14,171 bases of DNA from JAVVRI01 sp036654795 (lineage in GTDB: Bacteria > Bacteroidota > Bacteroidia > Bacteroidales > Tannerellaceae): NCBI GenBank assembly GCA_036654795.1, contig JAVVRI010000080.1:1-14171 (forward strand), given 5' to 3'. The notes beneath the pieces are model-generated. The model was given only the letters and a program-made list of their open reading frames with translations, was not told the origin of the DNA and made no database searches. How positions within the stretch are numbered: position 1 is the first letter of the stretch; every line of letters begins with the position of its first letter. Position numbers and translations under genes: made by a program. This document shows, piece after piece, positions 1-6,616 of this stretch.

Positions 1-4
1 GGAT

Positions 5-36
5 TTTGTCTGATGTTTGTCTGGTTTTGTCCAGAC
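5..36. repeat. TTTGTC direct repeats with an overlapping hairpin
   Basis: Seen in sequence: TTTGTCTG occurs at 5-12 and 16-23, and a third partial copy, TTTGTC, at 26-31, giving spacings of 11 and 10 bases (about one helical turn). Overlapping the last copies is an inverted repeat, GTCTGG (19-24) and CCAGAC (31-36), with a 6-base loop. It lies just past the 3' end of the tRNA-Ser gene. On the tRNA-coding strand no T-tract follows the stem, so it is a poor intrinsic terminator. The window edge cuts off the context, and the function is unknown. Confidence 0.4.
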
Positions 37-43
37 CTTTCAG

Positions 44-128
44 CGGAGAGATAGGGATTCGAACCCCAGGAACCTCGCGGTTCAACGGTTTTCAAGACCG
101 CCGCAATCGACCACTCTGCCATCTCTCC
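44..128 (-). tRNA. tRNA-Ser (anticodon UGA)
   Basis: On the minus strand an 85-base class II tRNA can be folded. The acceptor stem pairs GGAGAGA with TCTCTCC and is followed by discriminator G. The anticodon stem CGGT/ACCG closes a CTTGAAA loop with anticodon TGA, reading serine UCA (and, by wobble, other UCN) codons. A long variable arm (about GAACCGCGAGGTTC) is present, as expected for tRNA-Ser, and the T loop is the usual TTCGAAT. The 3' CCA is not encoded: the next bases read CTG, so CCA must be added after transcription. A consensus Bacteroidota promoter lies directly upstream. The gene is divergent from the dcw operon. Confidence 0.96.
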
Positions 129-145
129 TTTTTCTATTACGGGTG

Positions 146-177
146 CAAAAGTACGTGTAATATTTTGGATATGCAAA
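146..177 (-). promoter_or_regulatory. Bacteroidota-type promoter of tRNA-Ser
   Basis: On the minus strand, TTTG (174-177) is followed after exactly 20 bases by TACTTTTG (146-153). This is a full match to the known Bacteroidota primary sigma-factor consensus TTTG-N19-21-TAnnTTTG. The -7 element ends 17 bases before the tRNA 5' end, which puts the transcription start roughly 5-12 bases before the mature tRNA. That is a normal tRNA leader. The motif match is seen in the sequence; promoter activity is inferred. Confidence 0.75.
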
Positions 178-317
178 TTATATAAATGAATATTTCGATA
201 TTAGATTGTAATTACTAGACATGGAGAGAGATTATAGTACCTACAAGGGTTTTACGTTAATCGGCATGCTCCTTCAATGGGCTGTTGAAAACTTTTTTCA
301 CTTTTCCATTCTAATTA

Positions 318-349
318 TTGGCAAGTAAGCATTGAAATATGTACTTTTA
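318..349 (+). promoter_or_regulatory. Candidate promoter of the dcw operon
   Basis: TTGG (318-321) lies 20 bases before TACTTTTA (342-349). Against the Bacteroidota consensus TTTG-N19-21-TAnnTTTG this is 3 of 4 at -33 and one mismatch, the last base, at -7, with ideal spacing. It would start transcription near 355-360 and leave a leader of about 70 bases before rsmH. It is the best plus-strand candidate upstream of the operon. It is imperfect, so readthrough from a start outside this motif cannot be excluded. Confidence 0.5.
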
Positions 350-390
350 CCCTCTAATAGAGCGCAATGAGTTCTGCTAAAATGGCCGAA

Positions 391-403
391 TATTTGCCAA
401 ATA
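391..403. promoter_or_regulatory. Palindrome in the rsmH leader, possible operator
   Basis: TATTTG (391-396) and CAAATA (398-403) form a perfect inverted repeat around a single C. It sits about 40 bases downstream of the candidate -7 element and 22 bases before the rsmH ATG. This is where a repressor site or a leader element could act. With a 1-base centre it suits a protein dimer better than an RNA hairpin. No binding protein can be named; the site may be chance in AT-rich DNA. Confidence 0.3.
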
Positions 404-425
404 AAGGAAAGTCGACGAGATAAAA

Positions 426-1361
426 ATGGAAGAAAAAGAAGTAAGCTATCATGTGCCAGTCATGCTTCAACAAAGTCTGAACGGGTTGAATATTCAGCCC
501 AATGGGGTATATGTTGACGTCACCTTTGGTGGAGGAGGACATTCCCGCGAGTTATTAAGTCGCTTGGGGCAGGACGGAACGTTGTATGGTTTCGATCAAG
601 ACGCCGATGCAGAACATAACGTTCCGGCAGATCCCCGTTTCATTTTTGTACGCAGCAACTTTCGTTATTTATATAATTTCATGCGTTTCCATGGAGTAGA
701 AGGCGAAATAGACGGACTGCTGGCAGACTTAGGTGTGTCGTCACACCATTTTGATGATAAGGAACGAGGCTTTTCGTTTCGCTTCGACGGGGCGCTGGAT
801 ATGCGCATGAATACCCGCGCCGGACAAACAGCAGCAGATATAATAAACACATACAGCGTTGAAGCACTTGCTGACGTATTCTATCTGTATGGCGAATTGA
901 AGATGTCGCGCAAGCTGGCTGCTATGCTGGTACAACAGCGCGAAGTAAAGAGGTTCGAAACGATTGCCGACTTGATGGAGATATTAAAGCCCTTTACGGG
1001 ACGAGATAAAGAGAAAAAGTTTCTGGCACAAGTTTTTCAAGCACTTCGTATTGAGGTGAACGACGAGATGCGTGCCCTGCGAGAAATGTTGCAACAAGCG
1101 TTGCGCGTTCTCAAGCCGGGTGGACGGTTGGTGGTTATCACCTATCATTCACTGGAAGACCGTCTTGTGAAAAACTTTTTAAAAGCAGGTAACTTTGAAG
1201 GAAAGAGTGAACAGGATTTCTTCGGAAACCTGCAAACACCTTTCCGCTTGATTAACAACAAAGTAATTGTGCCCGATGGGGTCGAGATTGCATCGAATCC
1301 TCGTTCGCGCAGTGCAAAATTAAGAATTGCAGAGAAATTAAATGGAACAGCAACAGTGTAA
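426..1361 (+). CDS. rsmH: 16S rRNA (cytosine-1402-N4)-methyltransferase RsmH
   Basis: RsmH (formerly MraW) uses S-adenosylmethionine to methylate N4 of C1402 in the 16S rRNA decoding centre; it acts in the cytoplasm. The 311-residue protein has the usual family length. It begins with the typical YHVPVML motif and carries the glycine-rich SAM-binding motif TFGGGGHS (about residues 33-40), the acidic FDQD strand end (about 56-59), and LADLGVSSHHFD (about 99-110). Further on are LKPGGRLVVITYHSLEDR (about 228-245) and the C-terminal NPRSRSAKLR. ATG 426 is the only in-frame start that gives this full N-terminus; no strong Shine-Dalgarno is present, as is common in this phylum. It is the first gene of the operon and its last 20 bases overlap the ftsL-like gene. 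Normally mraZ would precede it, but none is seen here. Confidence 0.97.
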   Translation: MEEKEVSYHVPVMLQQSLNGLNIQPNGVYVDVTFGGGGHSRELLSRLGQDGTLYGFDQDADAEHNVPADPRFIFVRSNFRYLYNFMRFHGVEGEIDGLLADLGVSSHHFDDKERGFSFRFDGALDMRMNTRAGQTAADIINTYSVEALADVFYLYGELKMSRKLAAMLVQQREVKRFETIADLMEILKPFTGRDKEKKFLAQVFQALRIEVNDEMRALREMLQQALRVLKPGGRLVVITYHSLEDRLVKNFLKAGNFEGKSEQDFFGNLQTPFRLINNKVIVPDGVEIASNPRSRSAKLRIAEKLNGTATV

Positions 1362-1686
1362 ACGAAAGAAAGAGAAGCGCCTTTCGCTTCTTTATGTGTT
1401 GGGAGGTGGAATCCTAAAAGAGGACTTTATCATCAAACATACACGTATGATTGTACTGGTGGTCATCCTGACCTTCTTCTTTATAGGTAATCGCTATACC
1501 TGTATGCAGAAGTTACGGGAGATAGACCGCCTGCAACAGCAATTGCGTGATGTTCGTTTCGAAGCGCTCTCCATCTCATCCGAACTAACTGGCAACAGCC
1601 GACAATCGCAGATCGAGATGCTGATCGAAGAACAAGGTATTGAACTGGAAGGAGCGAAAGCTCCTCCTTATGAACTCTATAAGTAA
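1342..1686 (+). CDS. ftsL: FtsL-like cell division protein
   Basis: This is a small bitopic membrane protein of 114 residues. It has a basic cytoplasmic N-terminus (KRKKEKR, about residues 7-13), one membrane segment (about 36-49, MIVLVVILTFFFIG), then a periplasmic heptad-like helix (about 53-100) that should form a coiled coil. This topology, the length, and the position between rsmH and the division transpeptidase are those of FtsL. The primary sequence is poorly conserved, as usual for FtsL. FtsL is known to partner FtsB and FtsQ and to activate FtsW-FtsI in the periplasm; that role is inferred here from family and position. ATG 1342 lies inside the end of rsmH in another frame, giving a 20-base overlap and probable translational coupling. 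The stop is one base from the preferred ftsI start. Confidence 0.85.
   Translation: MEQQQCKRKKEKRLSLLYVLGGGILKEDFIIKHTRMIVLVVILTFFFIGNRYTCMQKLREIDRLQQQLRDVRFEALSISSELTGNSRQSQIEMLIEEQGIELEGAKAPPYELYK
1651..1664 (+). other. GNRA-tetraloop hairpin at the ftsL-ftsI junction
   Basis: GGAGC (1651-1655), GAAA (1656-1659) and GCTCC (1660-1664) form a perfect stem closed by a GAAA tetraloop of the stable GNRA class; A1650-T1665 can add a sixth pair. It lies in the last codons of the ftsL-like gene, 23 bases before the preferred ftsI ATG (1688) and 5 bases before an alternative ATG (1670). It could influence ftsI initiation or mRNA stability. There is no T-tract, so it is not a terminator. The structure is visible; a function is speculative. 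Confidence 0.4.
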
Positions 1687-1687
1687 T

Positions 1688-3856
1688 ATGTCCGAAGTAA
1701 ACGAGCCCAATGATTTAACCCCAAAAAGCAATCGAATATTATTCTATTACTTTATTGTTGTGCTACTACTGAGTCTAGTAGTAGTTGGGATACTTATGCG
1801 CATTTTCAACACCGCTTTTGTAGAAAAAGAAAAGTGGGAAAAAGTGGCAGAGAGTCAGGTACGACCCAATCGCCTCGTACTGCCTGGTCGTGGGAACATC
1901 TACTCGGCAGATGATAAGCTTATGGCTACAAGTGTACCCCGTTACTACACGTATATGGACTTTAAAGCAGACGGTTTCGAGGTAGACACGTTTCTTCACT
2001 CCAAGACACAGGGACTCGACTCGCTGTCTATTTACCTCTCCCGCAAGCTAAAGAACCGTACGCCAGCCGGATACAGAGCTCATTTGTTACGAGGATTGAA
2101 AAGTAAAAGCCGCCAATACCCCGTATTTGAAGGACGCGTCTCTTATTCAGATCTGAAAGAGATTCGCCACTACCCCTTCCTGCGCATGAGCAAATATAAA
2201 AACGGATTCTACACTCGCGAGATGGTACAGCGTCAGAAGCCTTTTGGCACCCTAGCCTCCCGTACAATTGGAGACATCTATGGTGAAATTGAAACCGGCG
2301 GAACAACGAAAGGAAAAAACGGGTTAGAACTGCAATATGACTCTCTGTTACGCGGGCAAGCCGGACTCAGTTCCGTACGCCGTGTAGGTGGAGGTTGGAC
2401 GGATGTTATCGAAGTAGAGCCAATAGATGGCATGGACGTATACACCACGATCGACATTAACATACAGGATATTACCGAAAAGTCCTTAATGGATAAGCTA
2501 AAAGAAATTGATGCCGAATCAGGTACTGCTGTGATTATGGAAGTGGCGACAGGCGAGATAAAATCAATGACCAACTTGGGGCGTATCCGCGAAGGTGTAT
2601 ATGGCGAAACAAAAAACCATGCCGTAGCAGACGAAATAGAACCCGGTTCGACTTTTAAAGTAGCCTCTATGATGGTGGCTATCGAAGATGGCGTCTGTAC
2701 GCCTAGCGACACTATCGATGTAGGCAACGGCATTTACATGTATAAGGGTGCCCGCATGACCGACCATAACAACAACAAGGGAGGGTACGGACGCATCACA
2801 GCCGAACAAGCTATCTGGTATTCCTCTAACATCGGGGTTGCCAAGATTATCTTAAAGGGGTATGCAAACAACCCGACAAAATATGTAGAGGGACTTTATC
2901 GTATTGGACTAAACATTCCGTTGCGACTGGAAATACCCGGTGCCGGACGCGCAAAGATCCGTCGGCCGGACGATAGTACAAACTACTGGTCGAAAACAAC
3001 CCTGCCATGGATGTCCTTCGGATACGAGACGCAGATACCTCCTATCTACACACTAACCTTCTTCAATGCCATAGCCAATGGAGGAAAAATGGTACGCCCG
3101 ATGTTCACACGAGCTATCAAGCACAATGACAAGGTGATAGAAAGTTTTTCAACAGAGGTCCTTCGAGAGTCTATCTGTTCTGAGAAAACACTGACCATCA
3201 TAAAACAGATGCTAGTAGACGTAGTAGAGAAGGGAACCGGAAAACCCGTTCATTCCGACATCATACGAATTGCCGGCAAAACAGGCACGGCACAAATTGC
3301 TGTAGGTGGCAGTTATACGGCCAGTGGAAAATCACACCAAGTAGCCTTCTGTGGATATTTCCCGGCAGATGCACCTAAATATTCGGCCATTGTCGTAATT
3401 CGTCGTCCACGCATTGGTTATCCATCCGGAGGGACCATGTCAGGAGGAGTCGTAAAAGCCATCGCCGAGAAGGTTTATGCTAGCAATATGTCATTCGATA
3501 TGCGCGAGATGGCAATAGACAGTCTGGCCGTTAAGACACCCGCAGCTAAAGGGGGCAGTTGGGACGCGCTGGAAAAAGTACTAAGTAAACTAGGTATCCA
3601 AACCAACACTGACAGTCTGGAGACCAAATGGGTACAAACAGAGCAGGAAGCAGATTACTTAAAAATCCGTGACGTGGCAATACGCAAAGGGATGGTGCCC
3701 CGCGTGGTAGGTATGGGGGCAAAAGATGCTGTCTTTCTGCTGGAAAACGCAGGTCTTAGAGTCGTCCTATCCGGTGCTGGACGTGTAAGATCCCAAAGCA
3801 TTCAGCCCGGGGCACGACTGTCGAAAGGACAAACTATTTTACTGATACTAAAATAA
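1688..3856 (+). CDS. ftsI: Septal peptidoglycan transpeptidase FtsI (class B PBP) with C-terminal PASTA domain
   Basis: FtsI cross-links peptide stems of new septal peptidoglycan in the periplasm, working with the FtsW glycosyltransferase. With ATG 1688 the protein is 722 residues long. It has a short cytoplasmic tail, one membrane anchor (about 17-37), and a class B dimerisation/pedestal domain starting with RGNIYS (68-73). The penicillin-binding transpeptidase domain follows, with all three catalytic motifs: STFK (nucleophile S321, K324), SSN (379-381) and KTGT (531-534). The last 54 residues (about 669-722, MVPRVVGMG onward) form one PASTA domain. Start choice: the frame is open upstream to TTG 1640 and has ATG 1670, but both lie within ftsL. 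ATG 1688 begins one base after the ftsL stop and gives a natural N-terminus. It is followed by murE after 36 bases. Targeted by beta-lactams, as for the family. Confidence 0.95.
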   Translation: MSEVNEPNDLTPKSNRILFYYFIVVLLLSLVVVGILMRIFNTAFVEKEKWEKVAESQVRPNRLVLPGRGNIYSADDKLMATSVPRYYTYMDFKADGFEVDTFLHSKTQGLDSLSIYLSRKLKNRTPAGYRAHLLRGLKSKSRQYPVFEGRVSYSDLKEIRHYPFLRMSKYKNGFYTREMVQRQKPFGTLASRTIGDIYGEIETGGTTKGKNGLELQYDSLLRGQAGLSSVRRVGGGWTDVIEVEPIDGMDVYTTIDINIQDITEKSLMDKLKEIDAESGTAVIMEVATGEIKSMTNLGRIREGVYGETKNHAVADEIEPGSTFKVASMMVAIEDGVCTPSDTIDVGNGIYMYKGARMTDHNNNKGGYGRITAEQAIWYSSNIGVAKIILKGYANNPTKYVEGLYRIGLNIPLRLEIPGAGRAKIRRPDDSTNYWSKTTLPWMSFGYETQIPPIYTLTFFNAIANGGKMVRPMFTRAIKHNDKVIESFSTEVLRESICSEKTLTIIKQMLVDVVEKGTGKPVHSDIIRIAGKTGTAQIAVGGSYTASGKSHQVAFCGYFPADAPKYSAIVVIRRPRIGYPSGGTMSGGVVKAIAEKVYASNMSFDMREMAIDSLAVKTPAAKGGSWDALEKVLSKLGIQTNTDSLETKWVQTEQEADYLKIRDVAIRKGMVPRVVGMGAKDAVFLLENAGLRVVLSGAGRVRSQSIQPGARLSKGQTILLILK

Positions 3857-3892
3857 TAGAGAAAGAAAAATAACTGAAGAAAAGGATAGATT

Positions 3893-5348
3893 ATGGAACT
3901 GAAGAAACTGATTCGTACACTAGACATATTACAACTGAAAGGAAGTGATGGGATAGAGATTGCCAACGTACAGTCCGACTCACGCCGGGTGGCGGATGGC
4001 TCATTGTTTGTTGCCGTAAGAGGTACAGCAGTAGATGGACATGCCTATATTGCCAATGCAATCCGTCAAGGTGCAGCCGCCATTATATGCGAGGAAATAC
4101 CCGCAGAAGCAGCTGATTCAGCCCCTACTTTTGTGCTCGTAAAGGATAGCGCCTCTGCGTTAGGAAATCTTATTTCAGAATGGTACGGCAATCCTTCAGA
4201 TAAATTAATTCTAGTAGGAGTAACCGGAACCAACGGCAAAACAACGATTGCTACCTTACTCTATGATATGTTTCGCGCCTTAGGACACAAAGTGGGGTTG
4301 CTCTCTACCGTATGCAACTATATAGATGACGAAGCGATTCCAACCGATCACACAACTCCCGACCCAATCACCCTGCATGCCCTCATGGCACAAATGGTAG
4401 AGGCTGGATGTGAATATGCTTTTATGGAAGTGAGCTCGCATGCCATCGATCAGAAACGAATTAGTGGTCTATCTTTTAACGGAGGAATCTTTACCAATCT
4501 GACGCGCGACCATCTGGATTACCATAAAACGGTAGAAAATTATCTAAAAGCAAAGAAGAAGTTCTNNNNNNNNNNATGCTTTTGCCCTGACGAATGCTGA
4601 CGACAAAGCAGGGCTTGTTATGCTTCAAAACACATCAGCCCAAAAGCTCACTTATTCCCTCCGTACACTGGCAGATTTTAAAGGAAAGATTCTGGAATCG
4701 CACTTTGAAGGAACCGAACTATTGATAAATGGCCGCGAAGTGATAGTTCGCTTCGTAGGACGTTTTAATGCATACAACCTGCTTGCTGTCTACGGAGCAG
4801 CTATAGCATTAGGTAAAGAACCGGAAGAAGTGCTCATTGCCCTCAGTGCATTACACTCGGTATCTGGACGTTTCGAAACCATTCCTTCACCCCTAGGGTA
4901 TACTGCCATTGTTGACTACGCCCATACACCAGACGCACTGACCAACGTACTAACAAGCATCCAGGAAGTAATGGACGGCAGTGGCCGCATCATCACCATA
5001 GTGGGTGCCGGCGGCAACCGCGACAAAGGCAAGCGGCCGCTCATGGCCAAAGAGGCAACAAAAGGGAGCGACCAAGTGATTCTAACCTCCGATAACCCCC
5101 GAATGGAAGAACCGGAGGAAATCATCAAAGATATGGTTGCCGGCCTCAACGCCAGCGACATGGAACGTACACTCTGCATTACTGACCGAGAACAGGCAAT
5201 TAAAACAGCCACGCTGCTGGCTAAAAAGGGAGACGTAATACTCATCGCCGGAAAAGGACACGAAGACTATCAGGACGTAAAGGGCATAAAACATCCTTTC
5301 GATGACAGAGAAAAACTAAGGGCTATTTTCAAAACACAACAACAGTAA
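3893..5348 (+). CDS. murE: UDP-MurNAc-L-Ala-D-Glu:meso-diaminopimelate ligase MurE, interrupted by an assembly gap
   Basis: MurE adds the third stem residue to UDP-MurNAc-L-Ala-D-Glu using ATP in the cytoplasm. Before the gap are the N-terminal UDP-binding domain, the ATP-binding loop GTNGKTT (112-118, K116), LTRDHLDYH, and LKAKKKF, in which K221 is the likely carbamylated lysine. After the gap come the rest of the central domain and the ligase C-terminal domain with VDYAHTPDAL, GAGGNRDKGKRPLMA and TSDNPR. The DNPR signature (bases 5091-5102) marks enzymes that use meso-diaminopimelate rather than lysine, which predicts DAP-type peptidoglycan. The 10 Ns at 4566-4575 put the two halves in different frames; the downstream frame resumes as codons starting at 4578. 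Both halves are intact, so one continuous protein of about 487 residues is expected once the gap is sized correctly. Six bases separate it from mraY. Confidence 0.93.
4566..4575. other. Assembly gap (10 N) inside murE
   Basis: Ten ambiguous bases mark missing sequence. The upstream murE frame ends with one base of a new codon (4565), and the downstream frame needs two bases (4576-4577) to complete a codon. The true gap must therefore be a multiple of three, and ten is not. From remembered Bacteroides MurE sequences, roughly FDDxPK is missing, suggesting about 18 bases. That estimate is inference. Confidence 0.9.
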
Positions 5349-5354
5349 AACATT

Positions 5355-6614
5355 ATGCTATATTATCTGTTTAATTATTTGGATCAGTTAGACTTTCCGG
5401 GAGCAGGTATATTTAAATATGTCTCCTTTCGTTCTAGTTTGGCGTTGATACTTTCACTATTCATCTCCACAGCCATAGGTCGCCGAATCATCGACAAATT
5501 GCAGCAACTGCAAATTGGAGAAACAGTACGCAACTTGGGATTGGAAGGACAAATGAGTAAAAAAGGTACTCCGACAATGGGTGGAATTATTATTATCATT
5601 GCCATTCTGGTGCCAACCATTCTCTGCGCCAAATTAAACAATATCTATCTGGTTATTATGATCATAACAACTCTTTGGCTGGGAGCTCTTGGCTTTTCGG
5701 ACGATTACATCAAAGTATTTAAGAAAGATAAAGAAGGACTTCACGGTCGATTCAAGATTATTGCTCAAGTAGGTCTAGGACTGATTGTAGGCCTAATACT
5801 CTTTCTTAGTCCGAACGTTGTAATCAAAGAGAATATGGAGGTGCGCCATGACAACGTCATTGAAGATGTAAAATATCATACGGTGGAGACAAAATCCACC
5901 AAGACGACAATACCCTTTATGAAAAATAACAACTTCGACTACGCGCAATTAGTCACTTGGGCAGGCGATTATAAGGAAGAAGCTGCTTGGTTAGTGTTTG
6001 TTATCATGGTGATTTTTGTAGTAACAGCCGTTTCAAACGGGGCTAATCTGACGGATGGACTAGATGGGCTGGCAGCTGGAAGTTCAGCGGTAATTGGGGT
6101 GGCACTTGGGATCTTAGCCTATATGTCGTCCCACTTCGAGTTTGCCTCATTCCTAAATATCATGTTTATTCCCGGTGCAGAGGAGTTGGTGGTCTTTGCA
6201 GCTGCCTTCATAGGAGCCACAGTTGGATTCCTATGGTATAATTCCTATCCGGCACAAGTCTTTATGGGAGATACAGGAAGTCTGACACTAGGTGGTATTA
6301 TTGCCGTGTTTGCCATAATTATACGCAAAGAGTTGCTCATTCCAATTCTTTGTGGTATTTTTCTGGCTGAAAGTATCTCTGTGATGCTACAGGTTGCTTA
6401 CTTTAAATATACAAAACGGCGTTACGGAGAGGGTAAACGTATATTTAAGATGACGCCTTTGCATCATCACTTTCAAAAAGCCGGACATGCCGGTATACAG
6501 GCATTGATACAAAAGCCCTATAATGTAGTACCGGAATCGAAGATTGTGGTGCGCTTTTGGTTGGTTGGTATCATTCTGGCAGTGATAACGATTGTGACAT
6601 TGAAAATGAGATAA
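5355..6614 (+). CDS. mraY: Phospho-MurNAc-pentapeptide transferase MraY
   Basis: MraY transfers phospho-MurNAc-pentapeptide from UDP to undecaprenyl phosphate, making lipid I at the inner face of the cytoplasmic membrane. The 419-residue protein is a polytopic membrane protein with the family active-site motifs: KKGTPTMGG near residues 67-75, the DD pair in FSDDYIKVFKK (D116, D117), NLTDGLDGLAAGS (D234, D237) and MTPLHHHFQK (H370-H372). It is longer than the roughly 360 residues of enterobacterial MraY. The extra length lies mainly in a hydrophilic segment at about 155-205 between membrane helices, rich in charged residues and predicted to be periplasmic. From memory, Bacteroidota MraY proteins share this extension. 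ATG 5355 follows murE by six bases; the stop is two bases before murD. Confidence 0.97.
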   Translation: MLYYLFNYLDQLDFPGAGIFKYVSFRSSLALILSLFISTAIGRRIIDKLQQLQIGETVRNLGLEGQMSKKGTPTMGGIIIIIAILVPTILCAKLNNIYLVIMIITTLWLGALGFSDDYIKVFKKDKEGLHGRFKIIAQVGLGLIVGLILFLSPNVVIKENMEVRHDNVIEDVKYHTVETKSTKTTIPFMKNNNFDYAQLVTWAGDYKEEAAWLVFVIMVIFVVTAVSNGANLTDGLDGLAAGSSAVIGVALGILAYMSSHFEFASFLNIMFIPGAEELVVFAAAFIGATVGFLWYNSYPAQVFMGDTGSLTLGGIIAVFAIIIRKELLIPILCGIFLAESISVMLQVAYFKYTKRRYGEGKRIFKMTPLHHHFQKAGHAGIQALIQKPYNVVPESKIVVRFWLVGIILAVITIVTLKMR

Positions 6615-6616
6615 TA

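Larger units (their letters stand above)
129..425. other. Intergenic region between tRNA-Ser and rsmH; no gene seen, mraZ absent
   Basis: This AT-rich stretch separates the divergent tRNA-Ser and dcw operon. It holds the tRNA promoter, a candidate rsmH promoter (318-349), a perfect palindrome (391-403), and a weak AT-rich hairpin with a TTCG loop (AATAT at 189-193, ATATT at 198-202). The only plus-strand frame of note is a 35-codon ORF at 221-328, which has no recognisable similarity to MraZ or any other family I know. Repeated TGGGN boxes, the sites bound by MraZ in other bacteria, are not seen; only a single TGGGC occurs near 279. Confidence 0.7.

Noticed and set aside
221..328. A 35-codon plus-strand ORF starting with ATG between tRNA-Ser and rsmH
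   Set aside because: No similarity to MraZ or any family I recognise, no good initiation context, and it overlaps the -33 part of the candidate promoter. Most likely chance.
1164..1197. Internal promoter in rsmH: TAACTTTG at 1190-1197 matches the -7 consensus
   Set aside because: The upstream element is only CTTG at 22 bases spacing, and single TAnnTTTG matches are expected by chance about once per 4 kb per strand.
1640..1687. TTG 1640 or ATG 1670 as the ftsI start
   Set aside because: Both would add residues encoded inside ftsL with no family resemblance. ATG 1688, one base after the ftsL stop, is simpler. ATG 1670 remains a minor possibility.
2278..2733. 151-codon minus-strand ORF inside ftsI
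   Set aside because: Lies wholly opposite a conserved catalytic domain, and its Ser/Thr/Pro/Ile-rich composition is typical of antisense shadow frames.
4126..4133. TACTTTTG in murE matching the -7 promoter consensus
   Set aside because: No TTTG-like element 19-21 bases upstream; within coding sequence and probably chance.
4916..5245. 109-codon minus-strand ORF opposite murE
   Set aside because: Shadow of the MurE C-terminal domain; low-complexity Ser/Ala/Leu content and no recognisable motif.
3893..5348. murE as a frameshifted pseudogene
   Set aside because: The break coincides exactly with the N gap, and both halves keep all catalytic motifs.
6557..6616. Upstream TTG start for murD, overlapping mraY by about 58 bases
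   Set aside because: The added 20 residues do not resemble MurD, and ATG 6617 gives the conserved N-terminus immediately before the Rossmann strand.
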